NCBI RefSeq assembly: GCF_014200505.1
Contig: NZ_JACHBX010000003.1
Coordinates: 666,423-730,422 of the forward strand
Direction of reading: 5' to 3'
DNA: 64,000 nt
Source of the DNA: Massilia aurea
GTDB taxonomy: Bacteria > Pseudomonadota > Gammaproteobacteria > Burkholderiales > Burkholderiaceae_D
The stretch's first letter is position 1; each line of letters opens with the position of its first letter. The position numbers and the translations under genes were made by a program. Below, in pieces: positions 11,734 to 21,426 of this stretch. Under the pieces are notes generated by a model, which was not told the origin of the DNA, ran no database searches, and saw only the letters and a program-made list of their open reading frames with translations.

Positions 11734-12107
11734 CAATCCTCTACGTTCGCCTGGTGGAACACCAGGTCTTCCACATGTTCGCCCTTGCACAGGTGCTGGT
11801 CGATGATGCGGTCCATATTGTCCGGCGTGACGTCGTAGTACCAGGTGCCGTCCGGCTGGACGCAGACGATCGGCCCGCCCTTGCAAGCAGCGAAGCAGCT
11901 CACCCGGCTGCGCTTGACGCGCAACGGGCCGCCATCCAGGCCGCTGGCCTTGAACTTCTCGCCCAGGCTGTCGAACAACGCCTGTGCAGCGCCATCGGCA
12001 TTGCAGCGAGGGCCGGTGCACACGAGCAGGTGGCGGCGGTAGACGCCGATGGTGGGCTTGGCGACCTGGCGGGGCGTATCGGGTGCGGGGGAATCGATGG
12101 TGGTCAT
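11733..12107 (-). CDS. Thioredoxin-like [2Fe-2S] ferredoxin
   Basis: The 124-residue protein has four cysteines, C30-x4-C35 and C70-x3-C74, in the arrangement of thioredoxin-fold [2Fe-2S] ferredoxins. Such ferredoxins often sit in cobalamin gene clusters. It overlaps bluB by one base and could serve as an electron donor in that pathway; that role is inferred from the pairing. The ATG at 12107 is preferred over upstream in-frame starts because the family homology begins at about residue 18 of this form. The inserted IS element ends only 76 bases upstream and may have displaced or replaced its promoter. Confidence 0.85.
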   Translation of the reverse strand: MTTIDSPAPDTPRQVAKPTIGVYRRHLLVCTGPRCNADGAAQALFDSLGEKFKASGLDGGPLRVKRSRVSCFAACKGGPIVCVQPDGTWYYDVTPDNMDRIIDQHLCKGEHVEDLVFHQANVED

Positions 12108-12183
12108 GCTTCGGTCAGGTGGCAAGGGCGGGAGAATAGCCGGCGATCTTACACCACGCGCCCTGCGGATCGCCCATAAAAAA

Positions 12184-12199
12184 GGCGCAGTCAACGTTA
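12184..12199 (+). repeat. IS left terminal inverted repeat
   Basis: GGCGCAGTCAACGTTA, exact reverse complement of the right end at 13236-13251. Confidence 0.93.
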
Positions 12200-12269
12200 A
12201 ATGGAGGAGAGTTTTGAACTGATGAGCGCCACCGTGGTCCAACCCTGTCCCCAGCGTCAGGAGTCGATC

Positions 12270-13238
12270 ATGAAAACGCCACGTTTCAAGAGTTGGTTCT
12301 CCAGGTTGCCATCACTGAACGGTCCGCAGCGCCGGCAAGTGCTCGACGCCCTGCATCCTGCAGCCGGGCTAGATCAGGTAGTGGCACTCATTGCCCAGGC
12401 CAGAGGCCCGGGCCGGTGCTGTCCCCGTTGTGGCAACCAAAGCTGCCACCGGCACGGATTCGCCAACGACCTGCAGCGTTTTCGCTGCTGCGCTTGCGGC
12501 CGTACATTCAACGACCTGAGTGGCACGCCCCTGGCACGGCTCAGGCTCAAGGCCAAATGGCTCGCGTATTCACAGGTATTGCTTGATTCACTGTCTGTGC
12601 GCAAGGGAGCAGATCGGATCGGCGTGCACCGCAATACCGCCTTCCGATGGCGCCACCGCTTCCTTGACTGGGTCAAGCTTGACCGACCGGCATCGCTCAA
12701 TGGGATTGTCGAGGCCGACGAGACGTTTTTGCTTGAATCACAAAAAGGGTCCCGCACGCTCGACCGGCCACCGCGCCGGCGGGGCGGGCACGCCGCCATG
12801 CGTGGCATTTCGCGACATCTGGATTGCATACTGGTCGCGCGCGACCGCAGCGGCAACACCATCGACGCGGTCACTGGGCGGGGGGCATTGACGGCTGCGC
12901 AACTCGAACGCGACTTGCTGCCGCGGCTCGATCCGCAGGCGCTGCTGGTCACCGACAGCCATGCCGCCTACCGCGCCTTTTCACGCAAGCACAGGATTGC
13001 GCACGAGGCGGTCAACCTGCGTGCCGGGGTGCGCACCAGGCACCTCGGCAGTCGCGCTATCCACGTACAGAACGTCAACGCGTATCACGGGCGATTCAAA
13101 GCCTGGCTGCTGGGCTTTCGCGGCGTGGCCTCACGTTATCTGCGCAATTATCTGGGCTGGCGCTGGGCGCTGGATGGTGGCAGGGTATGTTCCTCAGAAC
13201 AATTGCTGCGGATCGCGATCGGCGTCATCAATAGATAA
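12270..13238 (+). CDS. IS1595-family transposase
   Basis: The 322-residue transposase has an N-terminal zinc ribbon (C-P-R-C and C-C-A-C pairs, about residues 50-80) and an HTH-like region. The catalytic domain has D in E-A-D-E-T, D in V-T-D-S-H and the N-x3-H/K segment N-V-N-A-Y-H-G-R-F-K, the IS1595 (ISXO2-like) signature. AGGAG precedes the ATG at 12270, which is preferred over the in-frame ATG at 12201. The stop codon lies inside the right inverted repeat. No frameshift or missing catalytic residue is seen, so the element could be active. Confidence 0.93.
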   Translation: MKTPRFKSWFSRLPSLNGPQRRQVLDALHPAAGLDQVVALIAQARGPGRCCPRCGNQSCHRHGFANDLQRFRCCACGRTFNDLSGTPLARLRLKAKWLAYSQVLLDSLSVRKGADRIGVHRNTAFRWRHRFLDWVKLDRPASLNGIVEADETFLLESQKGSRTLDRPPRRRGGHAAMRGISRHLDCILVARDRSGNTIDAVTGRGALTAAQLERDLLPRLDPQALLVTDSHAAYRAFSRKHRIAHEAVNLRAGVRTRHLGSRAIHVQNVNAYHGRFKAWLLGFRGVASRYLRNYLGWRWALDGGRVCSSEQLLRIAIGVINR

Positions 13239-13251
13239 CGTTGACTGCGCC
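13236..13251 (-). repeat. IS right terminal inverted repeat
   Basis: TAACGTTGACTGCGCC, exact reverse complement of 12184-12199. It contains the transposase stop codon. Confidence 0.93.
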
Positions 13252-13253
13252 AT

Positions 13254-13286
13254 GAAAAAGCGCGCCTTGCTCACGCAGGCGCGCTT
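13254..13286 (-). terminator. Terminator of the cytochrome c gene
   Basis: On the reverse strand a nine-base-pair stem (AAGCGCGCC with GGCGCGCTT) is followed by a short T-run. The IS element begins right at the end of this T-run. Confidence 0.75.
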
Positions 13287-13310
13287 CATGTCGTGCAGCA
13301 GCCGGATGGC

Positions 13311-13619
13311 TTATTTTGTCGCGAGCACCCACTTGACCAGCGAGCGCGCTTCGGCCTCGCTGACCTGCGGATTGGCCGGCATCGGGATCGGGCCCCAGGT
13401 GCCCGAGCCACCCTTGAGCACCTTCTGCACCAGCTTGTCTTCGGCGCCCTTCTGGCCCGCGTATTTTTCGGCGACGTCCTTGTAGGCCGGGCCAACCAGC
13501 TTGGTGGCTGACGTGTGGCAGGCCATGCAATTCTTGGCCTTGGCCAGGTCGGCCTGGGCCAGGGCGCTGCTAGATGCAAACGCCGACAGCACGACACACA
13601 ACAACAGGGACCGCTTCAT
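13311..13619 (-). CDS. Small class I cytochrome c
   Basis: The 102-residue periplasmic protein has a signal peptide (1-21, ending A-L-A-Q) and one heme site, C-M-A-C-H, around residue 31. The Met ligand probably comes from the P-I-P-M-P-A-N segment near residue 80. Size and motifs match c551/c552-type electron carriers. The start at 13619 gives a proper signal peptide; the longer in-frame form does not. It is a single gene with its own terminator. Confidence 0.9.
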   Translation of the reverse strand: MKRSLLLCVVLSAFASSSALAQADLAKAKNCMACHTSATKLVGPAYKDVAEKYAGQKGAEDKLVQKVLKGGSGTWGPIPMPANPQVSEAEARSLVKWVLATK

Positions 13620-13797
13620 GGAATTCTCCGGATTAGTGACTGAGTGAATTTTACCGGCAATCCTCCGGGGCATCTGCAAGCGATACACTCTGTAACGCGA
13701 TCACCACATTTGCTCATACGGTGTAACAGAAAACTGTTAAATTTGCCCATGAGCATCATTTACTCCGTAAGATGTGCGGCAACAAGGAGTTTTCACC

Positions 13798-14022
13798 ATG
13801 CCCCTGATCCTCTTGATCGCCCTGCTTGCCGCCTTGCGCGGCTTCGAGGTCTGGCGTTTTGCCGACCTGTCCTGGTGGTACATCATCGGCCTGATGGTCG
13901 TCGCCTTCATCTGGTTCGAATACATCGAAAAGGCGCTGGGTCTGGACAAGCGCAAGGCGCACGACGTCGATGAACAACGCCGCAGCGACCGCGTGAAAAA
14001 GTCGCTGGGCAAGCGCCGCTGA
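13798..14022 (+). CDS. Small Trp-rich membrane protein (TIGR04438-like)
   Basis: The 74-residue protein has two hydrophobic stretches (about 2-13 and 25-44) rich in Trp and aromatic residues, including D-L-S-W-W-Y-I-I-G. A highly charged Lys/Arg-rich tail follows. It resembles the small Trp-rich family TIGR04438 of beta-proteobacteria, whose function is unknown. AAGGAG precedes the ATG at 13798. It is not clearly in an operon with its neighbours. Confidence 0.8.
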   Translation: MPLILLIALLAALRGFEVWRFADLSWWYIIGLMVVAFIWFEYIEKALGLDKRKAHDVDEQRRSDRVKKSLGKRR

Positions 14023-14114
14023 CCAGACCCCGGCGCTGTCGTCGTGGTGCTGTGATACTTGTGCTGTGATACATTGGACAACTCACCAAGCCCTGTCCAT
14101 TCACACTTCCATCA

Positions 14115-15020
14115 ATGCATCCCGAACTGCGCCAGCTGCGCCATTTCGTCGCCGTGGCCGAAGAGCTGCATTTCGGCCGCGCCGCGCAGCGCCTGCACAT
14201 GACGCAGCCGCCGCTCTCGCAAAGCATCGCCAATCTCGAAGACCTGCTTGGCGCGCCGCTCTTCTTGCGCAACCGCCGCATGGTCGGCCTGACAGCGGCC
14301 GGCAGCGCGCTGCTGCCCGAAGCGCGCCGCATCCTCGACGAAGCCGGCGCGCTGCCCGAACTGGTGCGGCGCGCGGCCAGCGGTGAAGCAGGCCGCCTGG
14401 CGCTGTCGTTTGTCTCCACGGCCGGCCTGGGCATGCTGCCCGACGTGCTGCGCCGCTACCGCGCGGCGTTTCCGGGCGTGCGCCTGGTGCTGCACGAGGC
14501 GACGTCCGACGTGCAATTCGACGACCTGCTGTCCGGCCGCATCGATGCCGGCTTCGTGATCCCGCTGCAGCCGGGCGCGCCGGCAGGCATGGCCGATCCT
14601 GCGCTCGACTACCGCAAGCTGCTCGACGAACCGCTGGTGCTGTGCGCGCCCAGCGGACTGGCGGCGCTGGCCGCACCGGGGCCAGTGTGGCTGCGCGACC
14701 TGCCGCCGCTGCCGCTGGTGATCTTCCCGCGCACGGTGGCGCCCAGCCTGCACGATGCGATCCTCGCGTGCTATCGCGCCGCCGGCGTGGTGCCCACGAT
14801 CGGGCAGGAGGCAATCCAGATGCAGACCATCGTCAGCCTGGTTTCCGGCGGCATGGGCTTGGCACTTGTGCCACAATCCGTCTCGAACCTGATGCGCCCC
14901 GGCGTAGAATACCGTGCCCTGCGCGACGCCGCGCCGCTGGCCGAAACGGGCCTGGCATGGCGGCGCGATAACGATTCGCCCGTCCTCAAGGGCTTCCTGG
15001 ACCTATTGAAGAAAGACTGA
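14115..15020 (+). CDS. LysR-family transcriptional regulator
   Basis: The 301-residue protein has the N-terminal LysR winged helix-turn-helix (residues 1-60: [20 protein letters not shown] and T-Q-P-P-L-S-Q-S-I). A periplasmic-binding-protein-like effector domain (about 88-295) follows. The effector is not evident. It sits two bases upstream of lgt, so the two may be read together, although they have no known link. The divergent-target habit of LysR regulators does not single out a target here. Confidence 0.92.
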   Translation: MHPELRQLRHFVAVAEELHFGRAAQRLHMTQPPLSQSIANLEDLLGAPLFLRNRRMVGLTAAGSALLPEARRILDEAGALPELVRRAASGEAGRLALSFVSTAGLGMLPDVLRRYRAAFPGVRLVLHEATSDVQFDDLLSGRIDAGFVIPLQPGAPAGMADPALDYRKLLDEPLVLCAPSGLAALAAPGPVWLRDLPPLPLVIFPRTVAPSLHDAILACYRAAGVVPTIGQEAIQMQTIVSLVSGGMGLALVPQSVSNLMRPGVEYRALRDAAPLAETGLAWRRDNDSPVLKGFLDLLKKD

Positions 15021-15022
15021 TT

Positions 15023-15832
15023 ATGCTGATTCATCCGCAGCCGGACCCGATCGCGCTCGCGCTCGGGCCGGTGCAAATCCACTGGTATGGCCTGATGTAC
15101 GTGGTCGCCTTTGCCCTGTTCATCATGCTGGGCCGCGTGCGCATCCGCATGCCGCACGTGGCGGTGCAGGGCTGGACCAAGGATGATCTGGACGACATGT
15201 TGTTCTACGGGATGCTCGGCGTGATCCTCGGCGGCCGCCTGGGCGAAGTGCTGTTCTACCAGCCGCTGTACTACCTGGCGCACCCGCTCGAAATCTTCAT
15301 GATCTGGCGCGGCGGGATGTCGTTCCACGGGGGCTTCCTGGGTGTGCTGATCGCGATGGCGCTGTGGGCCCGCAAGCGCCGCCGCAACATCCTCGACGTC
15401 TACGACTTCATCGCGCCGCTCGTGCCGCTGGGGTATGCCGCCGGCCGCATGGGCAACTTCATCAACGCCGAACTGCCGGGCCGTCTGGCCGATCCGAGCC
15501 TGCCGTGGGCCATGCTGTGGCCGGGCGTGACCGGTCCGCGCCATCCGTCGCCGCTGTACCAGGCGCTGATCGACGGCGTGCTGGTCTTCATCATCCTGTG
15601 GATGTTCGCGCGCAAAGCGCGTCCGCGCCTGGCCGTGGGCGCCATGTTCACGCTGCTGTATGGCTGCGCGCGCTTCTTCACTGAATGGTTCCGCGTGCCG
15701 GATTGGGAAACCACCGTGTTCGGCTTGCCGATCACGTCGGGCCAGGTATTGTCGCTGCCGATGATCATTGGTGCGCTGGCCATGCTGGTGTGGGCGTATC
15801 GCAAAGCGCCGGCGCGCCCCGTGACGGCATAA
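15023..15832 (+). CDS. lgt: Prolipoprotein diacylglyceryl transferase
   Basis: The 269-residue inner-membrane enzyme moves a diacylglyceryl group from phosphatidylglycerol to the lipobox cysteine of prolipoproteins. The family signature [14 protein letters not shown] is near residue 150, and the essential His of G-G-M-S-F-H-G-G is near 100. About seven membrane segments are visible. Length and N-terminus ([11 protein letters not shown]) are typical. A hairpin follows the stop. Confidence 0.96.
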   Translation: MLIHPQPDPIALALGPVQIHWYGLMYVVAFALFIMLGRVRIRMPHVAVQGWTKDDLDDMLFYGMLGVILGGRLGEVLFYQPLYYLAHPLEIFMIWRGGMSFHGGFLGVLIAMALWARKRRRNILDVYDFIAPLVPLGYAAGRMGNFINAELPGRLADPSLPWAMLWPGVTGPRHPSPLYQALIDGVLVFIILWMFARKARPRLAVGAMFTLLYGCARFFTEWFRVPDWETTVFGLPITSGQVLSLPMIIGALAMLVWAYRKAPARPVTA

Positions 15833-15841
15833 GTATCCCCA

Positions 15842-15870
15842 GGGTGGGCGAACGCACAGAGCGCCCACCC
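15842..15870 (+). terminator. Probable terminator after lgt
   Basis: GGGTGGGCG and CGCCCACCC pair over nine bases around an eleven-base loop, starting 10 bases after the lgt stop. Only TT follows, so it may be rho-assisted. Confidence 0.5.
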
Positions 15871-15910
15871 TTGCCGCATCCACAATGGGCCTCCACGACA
15901 CGGAGTCCCG

Positions 15911-17209
15911 ATGGTTCAAGTCCAGCGCAAACGACGTACCGGCTGGTGGCTGCTGCTCGCAGCCGTCATCGTCGCCAGCGGCATCGCGTTTGCCATCATG
16001 TGGCGTCCCGCGCTGGCGCCGCAGTCCACACCACCATCCTTCGACACCACCCGCATCGAACGCGGCGCCAATCTGGCGCGTCTTGGCATGTGCGCCTCGT
16101 GCCACACGCCGGATCTGTCGCGCCCCTTCGCCGGCGGCAAGCCGATGAACACCCCGTTCGGCACGGTCCACAGCACCAACATCACCCCCGATACCACGAC
16201 TGGCATTGGCGCCTGGAGCGAGGCGGCTTTTACACGGGCGATGCGCGAAGGCGTTGCACGCGACGGCCACCTGCTGTATCCGGCCTTCCCGTACAACCAC
16301 TATGTGCGCATGACGGACGGCGACATCCAGGATTTGTACGCCTACTTCATGACGCGCCCCGCGATCGTGGCACCGGCGCGCGAGAACCGGATGACCTTCC
16401 CGTTCGGATTCCGCCCACTGGTCGCGTTCTGGAATGTGCTGTACCTGGACGATGCGCCCTGGCAGCCGGTCGCCGGGCAATCGGCCGAATGGAACCGCGG
16501 CGCGTACCTGGCCGACGCGGTCGCGCACTGCGCCGCCTGCCACACGCCGCGCACGCTGTTGGGCGGCCCCGATCTGAAGAAGCAGCTTGGCGGCGGCGAA
16601 GCCGATGACTGGTACGCGCCGGCGCTGAATGAGCATTCGCCATCGCCCCTGCCCTGGACGCGCGACCAGCTGCAGGCGTATCTGCGCACGGGCGTCGCGC
16701 ATGATCATGCGATGGCGGCCGGGCCGATGCAGGATGTGGTCACGCACCTGGCGCAAGCGGACGAGCGCGACGTGGCGGCGCTGGCCGCCTGGACCCACAG
16801 CCAGCTGGCCAAGGCGCCGCCGCGCGCAACGCCGGCGCAGCAGGCCGGCCCGCTGCCCAAGCCCGCGAAGGACGATCCCGACCTGCAGCGCATGACGCTC
16901 GGCTACGCCGTGTATGCCAATTCGTGCGCGCGCTGCCACGACGCCGGGCGCGACGCCAGTTCCGGCACCGCGCTGCCGCTGCAAAAGGCGATCGCGCTGT
17001 ACGACCCCGATCCGCGCGACCTGATTCACATCACGCTGGATGGCATCACGCCGCCCGATGGCGAGCCGTCGCGCTTCATGCCGGCGTTCAGGACGATCCT
17101 GACCGACGAACAGACAGGCGCGCTGGCGGCCTACCTGCGCAAATACGGCGCGAACCAACCCGTGTGGCCCGATCTGGACAAGGCCGTGCGCAAAGCGAGC
17201 AAAGAATGA
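15911..17209 (+). CDS. Membrane-anchored triheme cytochrome c (alcohol/aldehyde dehydrogenase cytochrome type)
   Basis: The 432-residue protein has an N-terminal membrane segment (about 12-31) and three C-x-x-C-H heme sites, near residues 61, 206 and 339. This is the layout of the cytochrome subunit of membrane-bound alcohol/aldehyde dehydrogenases. The stop overlaps the next start (ATGA), and the two following genes encode iron-sulfur and molybdopterin subunits. The cytochrome therefore most likely passes electrons from that oxidoreductase to the respiratory chain on the periplasmic side. The substrate is not known. Confidence 0.9.
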   Translation: MVQVQRKRRTGWWLLLAAVIVASGIAFAIMWRPALAPQSTPPSFDTTRIERGANLARLGMCASCHTPDLSRPFAGGKPMNTPFGTVHSTNITPDTTTGIGAWSEAAFTRAMREGVARDGHLLYPAFPYNHYVRMTDGDIQDLYAYFMTRPAIVAPARENRMTFPFGFRPLVAFWNVLYLDDAPWQPVAGQSAEWNRGAYLADAVAHCAACHTPRTLLGGPDLKKQLGGGEADDWYAPALNEHSPSPLPWTRDQLQAYLRTGVAHDHAMAAGPMQDVVTHLAQADERDVAALAAWTHSQLAKAPPRATPAQQAGPLPKPAKDDPDLQRMTLGYAVYANSCARCHDAGRDASSGTALPLQKAIALYDPDPRDLIHITLDGITPPDGEPSRFMPAFRTILTDEQTGALAAYLRKYGANQPVWPDLDKAVRKASKE

Positions 17210-17685
17210 CGACCTACCGCCTGCAAGTGAACGGCAAGGTGCACGCCGTCGATCAGGACGCCGACACCCCGCTGCTGTACGTGCTGCGCAACGACCTCGA
17301 ACTCAATGGCGCGAAGTTCGGCTGCGGCCTGGGCCAGTGCGGTTCGTGCACGGTGCTGCTGGACGGGAAGCCGGCGATGTCGTGCATGGTGCCGGTGTCC
17401 GTCGTCGGCCAGCGGCCGGTGCGCACGGTCGAAGGCTTGGGCAATGCCACCACCCCGGGCGTACTGCAGCAAGCCTTCATCGACGAGCAGGCCGCCCAGT
17501 GCGGCTACTGCATCGCCGGCATGCTGATGCAGGCCACGGCGCTGCTCGAAAAGACCCCTGCGCCGACTGACGCCCAGATCCGCGCCCACATGTCGCCGAA
17601 CCTGTGCCGCTGCGGCACGCATATGCGCATCCTGCGTGCGGTACGGCGCGCCGCCAATACGCTGGCAGCGAAGGGCACGCCATGA
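17206..17685 (+). CDS. [2Fe-2S] subunit of a xanthine-dehydrogenase-family oxidoreductase (IorA-like)
   Basis: The 159-residue subunit has two [2Fe-2S] centres. The plant-type N-terminal cluster is C-G-L-G-Q-C-G-S-C with a later Cys (about residues 39-60). The C-terminal cluster is C-G-Y-C and C-R-C (about 101-140). It resembles the small subunits of isoquinoline 1-oxidoreductase and periplasmic aldehyde oxidases. ATGA overlaps on both sides bind it into a three-gene operon with the cytochrome and molybdopterin subunits. It has no signal peptide of its own and could be exported by hitch-hiking on the Tat signal of its partner. Confidence 0.92.
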   Translation: MTTYRLQVNGKVHAVDQDADTPLLYVLRNDLELNGAKFGCGLGQCGSCTVLLDGKPAMSCMVPVSVVGQRPVRTVEGLGNATTPGVLQQAFIDEQAAQCGYCIAGMLMQATALLEKTPAPTDAQIRAHMSPNLCRCGTHMRILRAVRRAANTLAAKGTP

Positions 17686-19868
17686 CGATCGATACCGGCC
17701 GCCGTGCCTTTCTCGCTGGCAGCGGCGCCCTGACGCTGTCGTTCGCGCTGCCGGCAACCGCCTTTGCCGCCCCGGGCGAATTGCCCAAGAGCCTGGACAA
17801 GTCGCCGTGGCTCGACGCCTGGATCCGCATTGAGGCCAATGAACGCATCACGGTGTTTACGGGCAAGGCCGAACTGGGCCAAGGCATCAAGACCGCGCTC
17901 TTGCAGGTGGTGGCCGACGAACTGCGCCTGGCGCCTGGCCGCCTGCAGCTCGTCACCGCTGACACGGCGCGCACGCCGGACGAAGGCATCACCGCCGGCA
18001 GCAACTCGATGAAGGACAGCGGCACGGCGCTGCGCCATGCGGCCGGCCAGGTGCGTCTGCGCCTGGGCGAACTGGCTGCCACGCGCCTGGGCGCGCCCGT
18101 GGGCAACCTGGCGCTGAAGGATGGCGCGTTCAGCGCGGGTGGCCGGCGCGTCACGTTCGGCCAGCTGGTGACGGGCCAGGAACTGCACCTGCGCGCCACG
18201 CCGGTGCCGGCACCGCCCCCGCCAGGCCCGCGCACGGCAATCGGCAAGTCGGTGCCGCGCGTCGACATTCCCGCCAAGGTCACGGGTGGCGCGGCCTACG
18301 TGCAGGACCTGCGCCTGCCGCAGATGGTGCATGCGCGCATCGTGCGGCCACCGTCGCAGGCCGCGCGCCTGATCGCCGTCGATGTCGCCGCGATCGAACG
18401 CCTGCCGGGCGTGCTCAAGGTGGTGCAGGACGGGCGTTTTCTGGCCGTGATCGCCGAGGGCGAGTACCGCGCCGTCAAAGCAGCGACGGCGCTGGCGCGG
18501 GCCACGCGCTGGGAGACGCCGGCATCGCTGCCGGTGCATCCCGACGTGAATACGTTCATCCGCGCCCAGCCCGCCGAGGCGCTGCCGATCCTGGCGCGCG
18601 GCGCACCAGGATCGGTTGGCCGCAAGTTTGCCGCGCGCTACACGCGCCCGTTCCAGCTGCACGCGTCCATCGGCCCCTCGTGCGCCGTGGCGCAGCTGGT
18701 CGACGGCCGCTACACGGTCTGGACCCACGCGCAGGGTGTCTACCCGCTGCGCACGGCCCTGGCCGAACTGATCGCCGTGGACGAAGACACGATCCGCTGC
18801 ATCCACGTCGAAGGGTCGGGCTGCTATGGCCACAACGGCGCCGACGATGTCGCGGCCGACGCGATCCTGCTCGCGCGCGCCCTGCCCGGCCGGCCCGTGC
18901 GCGTGCAGTGGATGCGCGAAGAGGAACACGCGTGGGAGCCGTTCGGCGCGGCGATGGTGGTGCAGGTGGCCGCCACGCTCGACAGCACCGGCCGCATCGC
19001 CGACTGGCAGCACGATGTCTTCACGCCGCCGCACAATACGCGCCCCGGCAAGGCCGGCAATCTGCTGGCGGCCACGCACTTGGCGCGCCCGTTTGCGCCA
19101 CCGGTCGCCAAGCCGGCACCGCAACCCGAAGGCAGCGGTGACCGCAATGCGATTCCGTATTACGTGCTGCCCAATGCACGCGTGGTGCACCACTTCCAGC
19201 CGAAGCCGGTCCTGCGCTCGTCGGCGCTGCGCGGCCTGGGTGCCTATTGCAATGTGTTTGCCATCGAAAGCTTCATGGACGAACTGGCGCGCGCCGCGAA
19301 CAGCGACCCGGTCGCGTTCCGGCTGCGGCACCTGGACGATCCACGCGCGCTCGACGTGGTCAAGCTGGCGGCAGCAAAGTTTGGCTGGGATGGCTACCGG
19401 CGCCCTGCCCGGCGCGGGCGCGGCTTCGCATTTGCGCGCTATAAAAACCTGGCCTCGTACTGCGCCATCGCGGTGGAAGTCGAGGTCGCGCGCGAGACGG
19501 GCCTGGTGCGCATCACGCGCGCGGTGAGCGCCGTCGATTGCGGTGAGATCGTCAGCCCCGATGGCGTGCGCAACCAGATCGAGGGCGGCATCATCCAGTC
19601 GGCCAGCTGGACCTTGCTGGAACAGGTGCGCTTCGACGCATCGCGCGTTCTGACGGTGGACTGGGCGTCGTATCCGATCCTGCGCTTTGCCCAGGCGCCG
19701 GAACAGATCGACGTGCACCTGATCGACCGCCCCGGCCAGCCGTTCCTGGGCACCGGCGAAGCGGCGCAGGGCCCGGCAGCAGCGGCGATTGCCAACGCCG
19801 TGTTCGACGCCTGCGGCCTGCGCATGCGCGACCTGCCGCTGGACCGGGCACGAATGCGCAAGGCTTAG
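17682..19868 (+). CDS. Molybdopterin subunit of a xanthine-dehydrogenase-family oxidoreductase (IorB-like)
   Basis: The 728-residue catalytic subunit begins with a Tat-type signal (G-R-R-A-F-L-A-G followed by a hydrophobic stretch and A-F-A), so the complex is expected in the periplasm. The molybdopterin-binding halves include G-Q-G-I-K-T-A near residue 66 and G-T-G-E-A-A-Q-G-P-A near the C-terminus, where the last Glu region matches the catalytic base of the family. It belongs to the IorB/periplasmic aldehyde oxidase group. The substrate (aldehyde or N-heterocycle) cannot be told. The 3' end overlaps the convergent TauE gene by four bases. Confidence 0.9.
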   Translation: MTIDTGRRAFLAGSGALTLSFALPATAFAAPGELPKSLDKSPWLDAWIRIEANERITVFTGKAELGQGIKTALLQVVADELRLAPGRLQLVTADTARTPDEGITAGSNSMKDSGTALRHAAGQVRLRLGELAATRLGAPVGNLALKDGAFSAGGRRVTFGQLVTGQELHLRATPVPAPPPPGPRTAIGKSVPRVDIPAKVTGGAAYVQDLRLPQMVHARIVRPPSQAARLIAVDVAAIERLPGVLKVVQDGRFLAVIAEGEYRAVKAATALARATRWETPASLPVHPDVNTFIRAQPAEALPILARGAPGSVGRKFAARYTRPFQLHASIGPSCAVAQLVDGRYTVWTHAQGVYPLRTALAELIAVDEDTIRCIHVEGSGCYGHNGADDVAADAILLARALPGRPVRVQWMREEEHAWEPFGAAMVVQVAATLDSTGRIADWQHDVFTPPHNTRPGKAGNLLAATHLARPFAPPVAKPAPQPEGSGDRNAIPYYVLPNARVVHHFQPKPVLRSSALRGLGAYCNVFAIESFMDELARAANSDPVAFRLRHLDDPRALDVVKLAAAKFGWDGYRRPARRGRGFAFARYKNLASYCAIAVEVEVARETGLVRITRAVSAVDCGEIVSPDGVRNQIEGGIIQSASWTLLEQVRFDASRVLTVDWASYPILRFAQAPEQIDVHLIDRPGQPFLGTGEAAQGPAAAAIANAVFDACGLRMRDLPLDRARMRKA

Positions 19869-20682
19869 TTAAAGGCCTTCCAGAACATGTAAGCGGCCAG
19901 CGCGCACAGGATCACGCTGAAGATGCGCTGCAGCTGCCGCACCGGCAGCTTGTGCGCGGTACGCGCGCCCAGCGGCGCCATGGACACGCTGGCCAGCACG
20001 ATGATCGCCAGCGCCGGCAAGTAAATGAAACCCAGCGACCAGGGCGGCAAGCCGGGTTCGCCCCAGCCGAAATAGACGTTCGACAGGGTGCCCATCAGCG
20101 CAACCGGAAAACCGATCGCAGCGCTGGTGGCCACGGCATTATGGATGCGTATATTACAGCGCGTCATGAACGGGACCGAGACGAAGGCGCCGCCCGCACC
20201 CACGAGGCCCGCCAGGATGCCGATCACGCTGCCCGCTGCAAACATGCCCGGTTTGCCGGGCAGCTCACGCGCCGCCGCCGGTTTTTTCCCGATCAGCATC
20301 TGGATCGCCGAGTAAGCCACGAAGCAGCCGAAAAAGAAGGCCAGCACCGGGGTGTTCATCTGCTTGCCGATCCAGGGCCCGATCCACGCACCGAGCAGAA
20401 TGCCGGGCGTGAACAGGCGTACGACATGCCACAGCACGGCGCCGTGCTTGTGATGTGCACGCACCGACGACAACGAGGTAAAGAAGATGGTGCCCAATGA
20501 GGTGGCGATCGCCATGTGCACCACGAGTTCCTCGGGAAAGCCGCGCGCCGTGAAGATCATCGTAATGAACGGGACGAGGATCATGCCGCCGCCGACGCCA
20601 AGCAGGCCGGCCACGAAGCCCCCGAATGCGCCCATTGCCAGCAGGGCCAGGATGAGCAGCGGATCGAATGCGGGCGCCATCA

Positions 20683-20683
<1 letters not shown>
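19865..20683 (-). CDS. TauE/SafE-family membrane transporter
   Basis: The 272-residue protein has about eight hydrophobic segments and the two TauE/SafE half-repeats, each with a glycine-rich turn (G-L-L-G-V-G-G-G-M-I and G-L-V-G-A-G-G-A-F-V). The family exports sulfite or organosulfonates, or takes up sulfur compounds; the substrate is unknown here. The start at 20683 overlaps the EVE gene stop by one base (TGATG), giving a two-gene operon. Confidence 0.9.
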
Positions 20684-21153
<470 letters not shown>

Positions 21154-21242
21154 CGCGCTGTTCTCCCTGCCAGCACGCGATGCACCGGAAGCACACATGA
21201 AAAAAGCGGCTGCGTACCGAGTGCGCAACCGCTTGTATGTTT

Positions 21243-21421
21243 AGTCCCCGCCTGTGCCGTTTTTGCCGGCATCCTGAACCACAACGGTTCAAGGCGGTCA
21301 CGGTCAGATCAATTTCGGGTTCGTCGGACTAGCGACGCTCACACCCATCGAACTTGTTCCACGACCTATGCGTAAGAATGGTTCAAGGAATATATGGCAA
21401 ATCTCGAACACCGCAGGGCAG
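21243..21421 (-). ncRNA. ssrS: 6S RNA
   Basis: The roughly 180-base stretch downstream of zapA has the 6S layout. On the reverse strand the 5' end has CCCTGC, which can pair with GGCGGGG at the 3' end. The 3' half contains CCTTGAACC...GGTTCAGG, a hairpin much like the one in E. coli 6S RNA. It has a good promoter at the expected distance and occupies the usual place next to zapA. It would bind sigma70 RNA polymerase and damp transcription in stationary phase. The ends are estimates to within a few bases. Confidence 0.85.
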
Positions 21422-21426
21422 AAAAG

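Larger units (their letters stand above)
12184..13251 (+). mobile_element. IS1595-family insertion sequence, apparently intact
   Basis: The 1068-base element is bounded by perfect 16-base terminal inverted repeats (12184-12199 and 13236-13251) and encodes one full-length transposase. The eight bases outside each end are ATAAAAAA (left) and ATGAAAAA (right), differing at one position. This fits the eight-base target duplication of the family after one mutation. It is inserted between the ferredoxin gene and the terminator of the cytochrome c gene, in the A/T run of that terminator. Confidence 0.93.

Noticed and set aside
12201..12269. Upstream in-frame start for the transposase
   Set aside because: There is a good AGGAG before the ATG at 12270 and family proteins start near there.
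14771..17158. A 795-codon reverse-strand open frame across lgt and the cytochrome gene
   Set aside because: It runs across two well-supported forward genes and its translation has no recognisable motifs.
17505..19718. A 737-codon reverse-strand open frame over the molybdopterin subunit gene
   Set aside because: Antisense shadow; the forward frame carries the family motifs and is translationally coupled to its neighbours.
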